NCBI GenBank assembly: GCA_040757055.1
Contig: JBFLXY010000003.1
Span: 1-64,000 of the forward strand
Reading direction: 5' to 3'
DNA: 64,000 nt
DNA from: JAJZRJ01 sp040757055
GTDB lineage: Bacteria > Desulfobacterota > Desulfobulbia > Desulfobulbales > Desulfurivibrionaceae
Part shown: positions 16,620 to 24,438 of the stretch, in pieces
Numbering within the stretch: position 1 is the first letter of the stretch
Layout of the letters: every line of letters begins with the position of its first letter
The notes under the pieces: model-generated
What the model saw: the letters and a program-made list of their open reading frames with translations, nothing else
Told to the model about the DNA's origin: nothing
Database searches by the model: none
Made by a program: the position numbers and the translations under genes

Positions 16620-18564
16620 CGAGTGCCTCCCGTACCTGTTTGAAAACCTCGTGCCAGTCCCCACGTCGTGGCTGCCGGAACAGCCGCATGGTCGGGTACC
16701 ACGGCGTTGTCTCGTCGGAGAGAAGCCAGCGCCAGTCGGGAACGTATGGCAGTACTGTCCAGACCCGCCCGGCGAGGGCTCCGGCCAGATGGGCCACCGA
16801 GGTGTCCACCGAGATGACGAGGTCGAGGTGGGCCATCACGGCGGCAGTATCGGCGAAGGAGTTGAGGTGGGGGGCCAGGTCCACCATTTCTAACGGGAGG
16901 GATTCATCGTGTTCTTTCTGCAGGCTGTACCATGCAGTGCCTGGCCGGGAGAGGAGAGGGGCGAAGTCGTTCAGCCGGCAGGAGCGATTCCGGTCGTTTT
17001 TGTGGCCGGGATTGCCCCGCCAGGCGAGGCCGATTTTGAAGGCGCCTGAGGTGTCCGCGAAGAAGGGCGCGAACTCGTCGATCCGTTTGGGATCGGCATG
17101 GAGATAGGGAACCTTGGCGGGAATGGTTGTCTCGCCGGTGCGGAAGAGGGCCGGCAGGTTGAGAAGGGGCACATGGAGGTCGATTGCCTGATGGAGAGCG
17201 GCCATCTTCCCGGTGCCAAGGACGGCGTCGATGCCGGCAACGGACTGGAAGAGCGGAATCAGGGCCTGGTCGCAGGCCAGATAGAGCCGGCCCACCCGCT
17301 CCCGCACCATCGGCAGATACCGGACAAACTGGATGGCGTCGCCCAGTCCCTGTTCGGCATGGACCAGCAGGGTCTGACCCGGTGCAACCTCTCCCTGCCA
17401 TTCCGGCTTGGGAATGTCGGCATTTGGGGCATTCTTCCGCTGCCAGCGCCACAGGTATTCCCTAAAGCCTTCCTCGTATTCGCCGATAAGCAGGAGTACA
17501 TGGCTCAGATTCCAATGGGCTTCGGCCAGATCGGGCTTGATGGTGATGGCCCGGCGGTACATGGCGATGGCTTCGGCGGGTTCCAGCAGTTCCATGCGGC
17601 ACTTGCCGAGGTTGTACCACGCCTCGTAGAGTTGCGGGTTGAGGGCCAGGGCCTGCTGGTACTGCGCGATTGCTTCAGAAAGGCAGCCGGTTTCATAAAG
17701 GGTTCTGCCGAGGTTGGAGTGCGCTGCGGCATATTGGGGGTTGAGGGTAATTGCCTGCCGGAGAACGGCTGATGCCTCGGGGAATTGCCCGACATCATGG
17801 AGGCTCTGTCCCAGATTGTTCAGGATGAGGGAATCGTTTGGACGCAGACAGGCGGCCTTTTCCAGCCAGGGAAGGGATTCGGCCGCATGGCCGGCATCAC
17901 GGAACAGGACGCCCATGTTGTGGCAGGCCGTTGGGTCATCCGGGGCGGCGGAAAGGAGTTTTTGATGGACATCGATGGCCTGCTCCACTGCCCCCTGGGC
18001 ATGAAGCACGCTGCCCAGTTCCAGCAGGGCCGATGCATGGTGGGGGTCGATGGCCAGAATTCGTTGCAGCGCCTCGATGGCTTCGGGATAGCGTTCTTGT
18101 TCCCGAAGGGTGAGTCCCAGGTTGAACCAGGCATCGATGTAATCCGGTCGCAGAGCGGTGGTTTTTTGATAGTGGAGAATCGCTTGTTCGGGCTGTCCGC
18201 AGCGGTGAAGGGCGTTGCCCAGCAGAAAGTGGGCCTCCGGAATCTCGGGAAAGCGCGTGGCCAGTTGCGAAAGGATGGCGCATGCCTCATCCGCCCGCTT
18301 CAGTTCGAGGAGGATGACGCTGTAGTTGTAAAGGATGCGGGGGTCGTCGGGCGCGCTTTCCAAGGCGCGGGCAAGATGGTCGGCGGCGGTTGTGGTTTCG
18401 CCCCGCTGGTGATAGGTTAAGCCAAGCAGGAAAAGGGCCTGGGGCTGGTGGCCATTGATGGCCAGGACTTCCCGGCAGAGGTCGGCGCAGGCGCGATGGT
18501 CGCCGGTATCGAAGAGGTGGAGGGCGGTCTGCAAAGAGGTTTCCGGATTCGTCATTTGTGCCAT
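16603..18564 (-). CDS. TPR-repeat protein with C-terminal GT9-like glycosyltransferase domain
   Basis: A 653-residue protein. Residues 5-375 hold about ten to eleven tetratricopeptide repeats (for example AWFNLGLTL, ALLELGSVL, AHSNLGRTL). The C-terminal 270 residues resemble the GT-B heptosyltransferase-like fold, with HAEQGLGDAIQF and ISVDTSVAHLAGAL as the nucleotide-sugar binding segment. This layout is common in proteins that glycosylate other proteins, where the TPR part binds the acceptor. It is the first gene of the minus-strand run and is divergent from the Maf gene, 69 bases apart. It may transfer or assemble the nonulosonate on flagellin; a start at 18555 is also possible. Confidence 0.82.
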   Translation of the reverse strand: MAQMTNPETSLQTALHLFDTGDHRACADLCREVLAINGHQPQALFLLGLTYHQRGETTTAADHLARALESAPDDPRILYNYSVILLELKRADEACAILSQLATRFPEIPEAHFLLGNALHRCGQPEQAILHYQKTTALRPDYIDAWFNLGLTLREQERYPEAIEALQRILAIDPHHASALLELGSVLHAQGAVEQAIDVHQKLLSAAPDDPTACHNMGVLFRDAGHAAESLPWLEKAACLRPNDSLILNNLGQSLHDVGQFPEASAVLRQAITLNPQYAAAHSNLGRTLYETGCLSEAIAQYQQALALNPQLYEAWYNLGKCRMELLEPAEAIAMYRRAITIKPDLAEAHWNLSHVLLLIGEYEEGFREYLWRWQRKNAPNADIPKPEWQGEVAPGQTLLVHAEQGLGDAIQFVRYLPMVRERVGRLYLACDQALIPLFQSVAGIDAVLGTGKMAALHQAIDLHVPLLNLPALFRTGETTIPAKVPYLHADPKRIDEFAPFFADTSGAFKIGLAWRGNPGHKNDRNRSCRLNDFAPLLSRPGTAWYSLQKEHDESLPLEMVDLAPHLNSFADTAAVMAHLDLVISVDTSVAHLAGALAGRVWTVLPYVPDWRWLLSDETTPWYPTMRLFRQPRRGDWHEVFKQVREALDAYRH

Positions 18565-18633
18565 AATAACTAAAGTGTTCCGCGGGCGACAAGCGCGTTT
18601 TCGCAGAGTTCAGGTCGTGGAGGGTATATTTTT

Positions 18634-21531
18634 ATGAAAATTTTCTGGCAGGAAAACCTGCAGGCGTTGCGGCGCAAGGATCCTGAGCTTCATGCATTGG
18701 TGTGCGGCCATGAGCACCGGCCGGTGGGGGAACTCTTGGAAACCCCTTCCGGGCTGCCGACCCTGCGTTTTTTTCCTGTTGCGGACAAGCCGGGGCAGCC
18801 GTCGAGCGTGGCCTACAACGAGCAGGATCCTTGGCAGGACGCCGCCCGTCACCTCGGAACCGTGGAGCCCGGTGCCCACGGCCTGGCCCTCTTTGTCGGC
18901 ATGGGCCTCGGCTATGGCCCTCTCGTGGTATTGCGGGAGCGGCCCACCCTCGGCATGGTGGTGATCATCGAGCCGAGCCTTGATCTGTTCGTTACCGCCC
19001 TGCAGGTGGCGGACCTGCGCCCCCTGCTGCTGTCGCCGAAGGTGCATTTCCTGGTCGGCGACATCGACTTTGAACGCCTGGGCCGCACCGTGGAGCGCAT
19101 CGCCTCTCTGGAGGACACCCATCTGCTGCGCCATGTGCCGAGCTTTCAGTGGCGGGAGGATGTTTATCCGCCGCTCGACCGCAAGGTGCTCATGCAGGTC
19201 AACCGGTTCAATGCCTTTGGTGGCACCACCCGGGCGGCGGGGGAGCGGTTTTTTGAAAACCGTATGGCCAACCTTTCGCTGTTGCGCCACAGTGCGGATT
19301 TTGTTCTTCTCAAGGATCTCTTTGCCGGCAAGCCCGCGGTCCTGGTGGCCTCCGGTCCCTCCCTGGACCAGAGCCTGGAGGAACTGAAAAAGATCGCTGG
19401 CCGCTGCGTTCTCATTGCCGTGGATGCGGCTCTCGCTCCCCTCCTGCGCGCCGGCATCATGCCCGACTTTGTCACCACCATCGACTTCCACTACGTGAAT
19501 TTCGAGAAGATGGCGCCCTATACGGCAGCATCCTCCCCCTGGCCCTTTTCCCTCATCACCACCATCAAGGGGGTGCCGCTCATCCCCAAGCGGCTGCCGG
19601 TCAAGCACCGTTTCTGGACCTTCCACGATGATCGTGCGCAGCTCTGGCTCATGGAGGCGTTGCAGGTCGATGAGCTGATTCCGCCTGCCGCCTCCGTGGC
19701 CCATCTCTCCCTGGGGTGCGCCCTGCTCATGGGGTGCGATCCCATTATTCTGGTGGGGCAGGATCTGGCCTACAACAGCGGCACGGCCACCCATGCAGCG
19801 GGCACCATCATCAAGGGGTCCGGTCTGCCGGAAGGGGTGGATCTTTTCATGGTGGAAGGGGTGGACGGCGGCCAGGTGCACAGCGACCGGGCCCTGATGT
19901 GTTTTCAGAAGGTCTTTGAGGATGTCTTTGCCGCGTTGCCGGATCGCACCTTTCTGAACGCCACGGCCGCCGGCGCCCGTTTGGCCGGAACCAGACGGGT
20001 CACGCTGCCGGAGGTCGGCGCTGAATGGCTCCCCGACTCCGTTCCGGTGCAGCCGGTGGTGGACGAGGTGGTCGGCTGCAGGACGGTTTTCCCGGTGGAG
20101 GGTTTTTTGGCCGCCTGCCGCAGCGACATGGCGGCATTGAAGAATCTGCAAAAGAAGTTCACCGAGGTGCGCAGGCTGGCGGACGCTGCTCGGCAGGGCG
20201 TGGCCGGACTGCGCAGGAAGCGTTCCGCCATCGCGGAATTTTCCCGGCTGCCTCCCGAACTGGCCGAGAAATTGCGGAATCTCGACCGGATGAGCAATGC
20301 CATGGATGCCTCGCTCCGTTTCGCCAACCAAGTGGTGGAACTTACCTTCCCGGCCCTCACGACCAACGAACGGCAGCGGATGGCCAACGAGCGACTTCAG
20401 GAGCAGGAGGGGTATCTGGCGTGGCTGGCCGCCGAGATCGAGCGGATCGACACCGTAAACAGCGAAAAGCAGAAGGCATGCACCATGCATGGTGAGTTGC
20501 TGACGAAACTGGCGCACCACTTGGAAGATGAGGGCAGGCTTCTTGGGCAGGCCTCATCCTGTCCGGCAATGGAGACCTTGCTGGCCCTGGCCCGCCTCTA
20601 TGCCGGGGCCGGCGACTACCAACTGGCGCGGGAGTGGATCGAAAAGGTTCTGGCCATGCCGGAAGCATCTTTCGAGTCGTATGTCCTGGCCGGCAGGATC
20701 AGGGCGGAACTGCTCGATTTCTCCGGCGCCCGGGCGGCATGGCAGCAGGCCATGGTTTTGGCTCCGGAAGCTGTCACCGAGGTTTCCAGGGTGCGGCAGC
20801 ATTTGGCCGCCGGCTGGGTCGAGATCGCCCATCGCCATGGCATGCCGGGCAGCAGCCGGGAGGATGACCACCCCCGCCTTCTGCCGCTCTGGCTTGGGCG
20901 TGCCGCCATGCTGCTGGAGGGCGAGAAAGAGCTGCCGCCGCTTTTGCCGTTGCTCTGGAACAAACATCGGGAGAACATGGAGCAGTGGTTGGTTGCCGGC
21001 CGCCACGACCTGGTCGATCTCCTGCTGGCCGGCTGGGAGGTTTTTGCCGAACGATTCCCCGAGGTGCTGGTGATCCGGGCGCGTAGTGCTGCCGCCCGGG
21101 GAGATCAGGCCGTTGCGCTCGAATGCCTGGAAAAGGCTGTGCAGCGTGATTCCGGACAGGCCCAGTGGCTGGCTCTGCTGGCCCGTTTTCTGCTGGAGGC
21201 CGGCCGGTTCGACGAGGGGCTTTCCCGCCTGCGTGAGGCGGTTTCCCTCGACCGCGAGACCGCGATCCTCTGGGAGGAACTGGGCGACACCCTGGTGGCC
21301 ATGCAGGATCGCGCCGGTGCGCTCACGGCCTTTGAACAGTGTTATCTTGCCCTGCCGGAGCGGCTCGATGTGCTCTGCAAGATGGGCGACTGCTATCTGG
21401 CCGCGGCGCAGCCGGAGTCGGCCATGGCGGCCTACGAGGCCTTCCTCGCCCGGAGGCCGGGGGAGGCGCTCGTGGTCCACCGGCTGACCCAGGCCCGGGC
21501 CATGGCCGCCCGGCTGGCGCAACCGGTCTGA
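18634..21531 (+). CDS. Maf-type motility accessory glycosyltransferase with TPR tail
   Basis: A 965-residue protein of the MAF_flag10/DUF115 (6-hydroxymethylpterin pyrophosphokinase MptE-like) group. Motility-associated factors of this group are needed for transfer of pseudaminic or legionaminic acid to flagellin. The core domain runs from about residue 215 to 460 and has ASGPSLDQSL near 240 and LVGQDLAYNSG near 370. An N-terminal domain carries a Rossmann-like VGMGLGYG near 90. After about residue 630 the chain becomes helical with TPR-like repeats (GDYQLAREWIEKVL, GRFDEGLSRLREAV). The gene lies between the nonulosonate cluster and the flagellin gene, exactly where such a transferase is expected. 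Confidence 0.9.
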   Translation: MKIFWQENLQALRRKDPELHALVCGHEHRPVGELLETPSGLPTLRFFPVADKPGQPSSVAYNEQDPWQDAARHLGTVEPGAHGLALFVGMGLGYGPLVVLRERPTLGMVVIIEPSLDLFVTALQVADLRPLLLSPKVHFLVGDIDFERLGRTVERIASLEDTHLLRHVPSFQWREDVYPPLDRKVLMQVNRFNAFGGTTRAAGERFFENRMANLSLLRHSADFVLLKDLFAGKPAVLVASGPSLDQSLEELKKIAGRCVLIAVDAALAPLLRAGIMPDFVTTIDFHYVNFEKMAPYTAASSPWPFSLITTIKGVPLIPKRLPVKHRFWTFHDDRAQLWLMEALQVDELIPPAASVAHLSLGCALLMGCDPIILVGQDLAYNSGTATHAAGTIIKGSGLPEGVDLFMVEGVDGGQVHSDRALMCFQKVFEDVFAALPDRTFLNATAAGARLAGTRRVTLPEVGAEWLPDSVPVQPVVDEVVGCRTVFPVEGFLAACRSDMAALKNLQKKFTEVRRLADAARQGVAGLRRKRSAIAEFSRLPPELAEKLRNLDRMSNAMDASLRFANQVVELTFPALTTNERQRMANERLQEQEGYLAWLAAEIERIDTVNSEKQKACTMHGELLTKLAHHLEDEGRLLGQASSCPAMETLLALARLYAGAGDYQLAREWIEKVLAMPEASFESYVLAGRIRAELLDFSGARAAWQQAMVLAPEAVTEVSRVRQHLAAGWVEIAHRHGMPGSSREDDHPRLLPLWLGRAAMLLEGEKELPPLLPLLWNKHRENMEQWLVAGRHDLVDLLLAGWEVFAERFPEVLVIRARSAAARGDQAVALECLEKAVQRDSGQAQWLALLARFLLEAGRFDEGLSRLREAVSLDRETAILWEELGDTLVAMQDRAGALTAFEQCYLALPERLDVLCKMGDCYLAAAQPESAMAAYEAFLARRPGEALVVHRLTQARAMAARLAQPV

Positions 21532-21571
21532 TCCGCATTTGTTCCGTAAGAAAATTTTCCTAAAAAAATAT

Positions 21572-21598
21572 TAAGGTCCGGACGGCTTGGACCGATAC
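21572..21598 (+). promoter_or_regulatory. Sigma-28 (FliA) promoter of the flagellin gene
   Basis: TAAG at 21572-21575, a 15-base spacer and ACCGATAC at 21591-21598, against the sigma-28 consensus TAAA-N15-GCCGATAA. It leaves a leader of about 180 bases before the flagellin start. Confidence 0.8.
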
Positions 21599-21734
21599 GC
21601 CTGTTGCGGCAGTCCGAATCTGCGTGCGCAATCTGCCGCCGGCAGGCGCAGTCTGTTCTTTATCAAGGCTCGGTGCGAAGGAGGTGAGGCCGGAGAGAGG
21701 AGCCATGAGCACAATGTGATGTCTTGTTGCGATG

Positions 21735-21775
21735 AGGGAAAGGAATCCCTGACCACTTCAAAAAAAGAATGGAGG
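21735..21775 (+). promoter_or_regulatory. Flagellin leader: GGA-loop hairpin plus GGA in the ribosome binding site (possible CsrA sites)
   Basis: AGGGA (21735-21739) pairs with TCCCT (21746-21750), presenting GGA in the six-base loop. A second GGA is part of the Shine-Dalgarno GGAGG at 21771-21775. This two-site layout resembles the CsrA-regulated leader of hag in Bacillus. No csrA gene is in the window, so the regulator is inferred. Confidence 0.4.
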
Positions 21776-21785
21776 CTTTTACGTT

Positions 21786-24197
21786 ATGGCACTGAGAATC
21801 AACACCAATATCGCCGCGTTGACCGCCCACAAAAACATGATCAAGAACGACAACGGGCTGTCGGCGTCCCTTGAAAAACTGTCGTCGGGCCTGCGCATCA
21901 ACAAGGCCGCGGATGACGCTTCCGGCATGGCCATCGCCGACTCCCTGCGCTCCCAGTCCCTCGGTCTGGGCCAGGCGGTGCGGAACGCCAACGACGGTAT
22001 CTCCATGGTGCAGACCGCGGACGGTGCGTTGGACGAGGCGATCAACATCGTCAACACCATCAAGACCAAGGCCATCCAGGCCGCCCAGGACGGTCAGACC
22101 ACCGAATCCCGCAACGCCATCCAGGCCGACGTCAACAAGCTGCTGCAGGAGTTGGACATCATCGCCCGCACCACGGCGTTCAACAACCAGAAGCTCCTCT
22201 CCGGCCAGTTCACCAACAAGAAGTTCCAGGTTGGCGCGTACACCGGTGAGACTGTCGGCATCTCCATCGCCTCTGCCGAGTCCACCAAGGTGGGCCACGT
22301 GACCACTGGTCAGTTGACCCCCTCCGGTGTCGGCGAGGTGCGTCTGTCCATCTACAGTAACCTGCTGAACCAGGAAGTCAGCCTGCAGTCCGTGCAGCTG
22401 GCCTATGACAACACCGCCGAGAACAGCATGGGCGCCCTGGCCAATGCCATCAACAAGGTGGCGGACATCACCGGCGTTTCCGCCCAGGCCAACGTGGAAT
22501 CGACCAGCGTTGCCGCCGTGGCGGCCGGTTCCACCGGTACGTCCTTTGCCATCAACGGCATCACCATCGGCGCCATGTCCGTGCAGGCCAACGATGCGGA
22601 CGGCTCCCTGGCCAACGCCATCAACGCCAAGACCAGCCAGCACGGCGTGCTCGCCAGCGTGGACGAGAGCGGTTTCCTGACCCTCACCTCCACCGACGGC
22701 CGCGCCATCCAGGTCTCCGGCGATACCGGCGTGGTGCTGGCCGGCAGCAACCTCTCCACCCTTGGTACGGTGAAGCTCTTCCAGACCGGCGCCAACGAGA
22801 TCAAGATCAGCGATGCGGCGGACAACGTTACGTTGAACCTCACCGCCAGCGTGGTTGCCGACGGCGACGTGACCACCTCGGTGGACTCCACCCTGACCAA
22901 GAACTCGATCCTGATCTCGTCCTCCGTGATCCAGAAGGGCTCCACCCTGGGCTTTACCTTGGACATTGCCGGCGTATTTCAAAGTATGACCGCCATCACG
23001 ACGATCCAGGACAGCCTGCTCACCGCGGGTTCGACGGTGGGTTCGGCAAGCACCATCGAGAGCGGCACCATCCTGACCGGTTCCTTCGTGAACAGCGCGG
23101 ATGTTACGAGCACCAGCGCGGACAGTCTGCTCAAGACCAACTCGGTGATCACGGCGGGCACCACCATTGCCGCCGGCACCACGGTCACCACCCGTCTTGC
23201 CACCACCACCGGGTGGATCGAGGCTGGCACCGTGCTGGGCAGCGATGTCACCACCTCGGGCTCCAACACCCTGCTGGCGGACATGCTGGTCAAGGCCAAC
23301 TCCACCATCCAGAGCGGCAGCACCTTCACCGCTGGTTCCTATATCGGCGGCGACTTCAACACGTCGGGCACCTCTGTTCTCGCCACCGACATGACCCTGA
23401 AGTCCGGCTCCATCCTGGGTTCTGATTCGATATTCCTGGTAGGATCGCAGATCGGCGCGGCCCTCACCCTGAGCGGCGCCGATGCCACCATGACTGCCGA
23501 CATGACCCTCAAGGCCGGCTCGACGATCCAGAGCGAATCGACCCTGGCCAAGGGATCCACCGTGGGTGGCGCGACCACCATCAGCACCTCGGCCACCCTG
23601 TCGGCGGACATGACCCTGGCCGCTGGTTCCCAGCTGGCGAACGCCTCCACCATCAAGGCGGGCACCACGCTGACCAACGACATCTGGGCCGCCGGCGGCA
23701 CGCTGCTCAAGGCCGGCACCACCCTGACCGGTGACGTGGTTGTGTCGGGTACCAATTACCTCTCCGAGTCCATGACCCTGAAGTCCGGTTCTGTCGTGGC
23801 CTCGGCCTCGGTTCTTGGCGCCGCAGCCACCAGCAGCACCGGTGCCACGGCGACCACCACCCTTTCCGACGTGGTGAAGTCCAAGCTCTCCGACGTGAAT
23901 GTCACCACCCAGGAAGGCGCCCAGGTGGCCATTGCCGTTGCCGACTCGGCCCTGAAGACGTTGGACAAGGTGCGCAGCGACCTCGGTTCCGTCCAGAACC
24001 AGCTCACCTCCACCATTGCCAACCTTTCGGCCACCAAGGTCAACATCGCGGCTGCGGAATCTTCCATCCGCGACGTTGACTTCGCCGACGAGGCGGCCAT
24101 GTTCTCCAAGATGCAGATCCTGACCCAGGCCAGCTCCTTCGCCATGGCCCAGGCCAATGCCAGCGGCCAGACGGTCCTGGCGCTGCTGCAGGGGTAA
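21786..24197 (+). CDS. fliC: Flagellin with an expanded, repeat-bearing variable domain
   Basis: An 803-residue flagellin, well above the 280-500 residues typical of the family. The conserved N-terminal D0/D1 (about 1-140, MALRINTNIAALTAHKN, SSGLRINKAADDASGMAI) and C-terminal D1/D0 (about 705-803, ending SGQTVLALLQG) are intact. The middle is rich in Ser and Thr. From about residue 500 to 681 it carries imperfect repeats of 36-37 residues ending in the motif DMTL and starting KxGS, which look like beta-solenoid or intramolecular-chaperone-like strands. The many Ser and Thr residues are plausible acceptors for the sugar made by the adjacent cluster. It is expressed as a single gene between a sigma-28 promoter and a strong terminator. 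Confidence 0.96.
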   Translation: MALRINTNIAALTAHKNMIKNDNGLSASLEKLSSGLRINKAADDASGMAIADSLRSQSLGLGQAVRNANDGISMVQTADGALDEAINIVNTIKTKAIQAAQDGQTTESRNAIQADVNKLLQELDIIARTTAFNNQKLLSGQFTNKKFQVGAYTGETVGISIASAESTKVGHVTTGQLTPSGVGEVRLSIYSNLLNQEVSLQSVQLAYDNTAENSMGALANAINKVADITGVSAQANVESTSVAAVAAGSTGTSFAINGITIGAMSVQANDADGSLANAINAKTSQHGVLASVDESGFLTLTSTDGRAIQVSGDTGVVLAGSNLSTLGTVKLFQTGANEIKISDAADNVTLNLTASVVADGDVTTSVDSTLTKNSILISSSVIQKGSTLGFTLDIAGVFQSMTAITTIQDSLLTAGSTVGSASTIESGTILTGSFVNSADVTSTSADSLLKTNSVITAGTTIAAGTTVTTRLATTTGWIEAGTVLGSDVTTSGSNTLLADMLVKANSTIQSGSTFTAGSYIGGDFNTSGTSVLATDMTLKSGSILGSDSIFLVGSQIGAALTLSGADATMTADMTLKAGSTIQSESTLAKGSTVGGATTISTSATLSADMTLAAGSQLANASTIKAGTTLTNDIWAAGGTLLKAGTTLTGDVVVSGTNYLSESMTLKSGSVVASASVLGAAATSSTGATATTTLSDVVKSKLSDVNVTTQEGAQVAIAVADSALKTLDKVRSDLGSVQNQLTSTIANLSATKVNIAAAESSIRDVDFADEAAMFSKMQILTQASSFAMAQANASGQTVLALLQG
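23292..23830 (+). repeat. Imperfect tandem repeats of about 36 codons inside flagellin
   Basis: Units begin with KANSTIQ (residue 503), KSGSILG (539), KAGSTIQ (576), AAGSQLA (612) and KSGSVVA (666), each ending in a DMTL- or SMTL-like strand except the longer fourth unit. Similarity is at the protein level; the DNA copies have diverged. Confidence 0.7.
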
Positions 24198-24289
24198 TTG
24201 GAGGGCTGAGGTCCGAGGACTGAGGACTGAGAAAAGGAACACAAACCTTAACCGGGGGCGGATTTCACATCTGCTCCCGCTCATAGAGC

Positions 24290-24329
24290 AAGGGCGGTGG
24301 CTGGTAATGGCCACCGCCCTTTTCTTTTT
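24290..24329 (+). terminator. Rho-independent terminator after flagellin
   Basis: A 12-bp stem (24290-24301 with 24310-24321) rich in GC, followed by TTTTCTTTTT. It separates flagellin from fliD. Confidence 0.9.
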
Positions 24330-24338
24330 GAAAATCCC

Positions 24339-24365
24339 TCAAGTTTCACGCTCCGCTGCCGATAT
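24339..24365 (+). promoter_or_regulatory. Sigma-28 (FliA) promoter of the fliD operon
   Basis: TCAA at 24339-24342, a 15-base spacer and GCCGATAT at 24358-24365. Seven of eight -10 bases match the consensus, immediately downstream of the flagellin terminator. Confidence 0.8.
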
Positions 24366-24438
24366 AAACATATAGGAACTGTTCCGTGCGCCGGGTGGCG
24401 GGCGGGGCGATCAAGAGCACCAACGGAGGGAAGTATTC

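Noticed and set aside
18646..18662. A sigma-54 promoter (TGGCAG...TGCA) at the start of the Maf gene
   Set aside because: The GG-to-GC spacing is 11 rather than the required 10 bases, and it lies inside the coding region.
21663..24314. An 883-codon minus-strand open frame rich in Gly and His
   Set aside because: It is antisense to flagellin, whose third-position bias leaves the opposite strand open.
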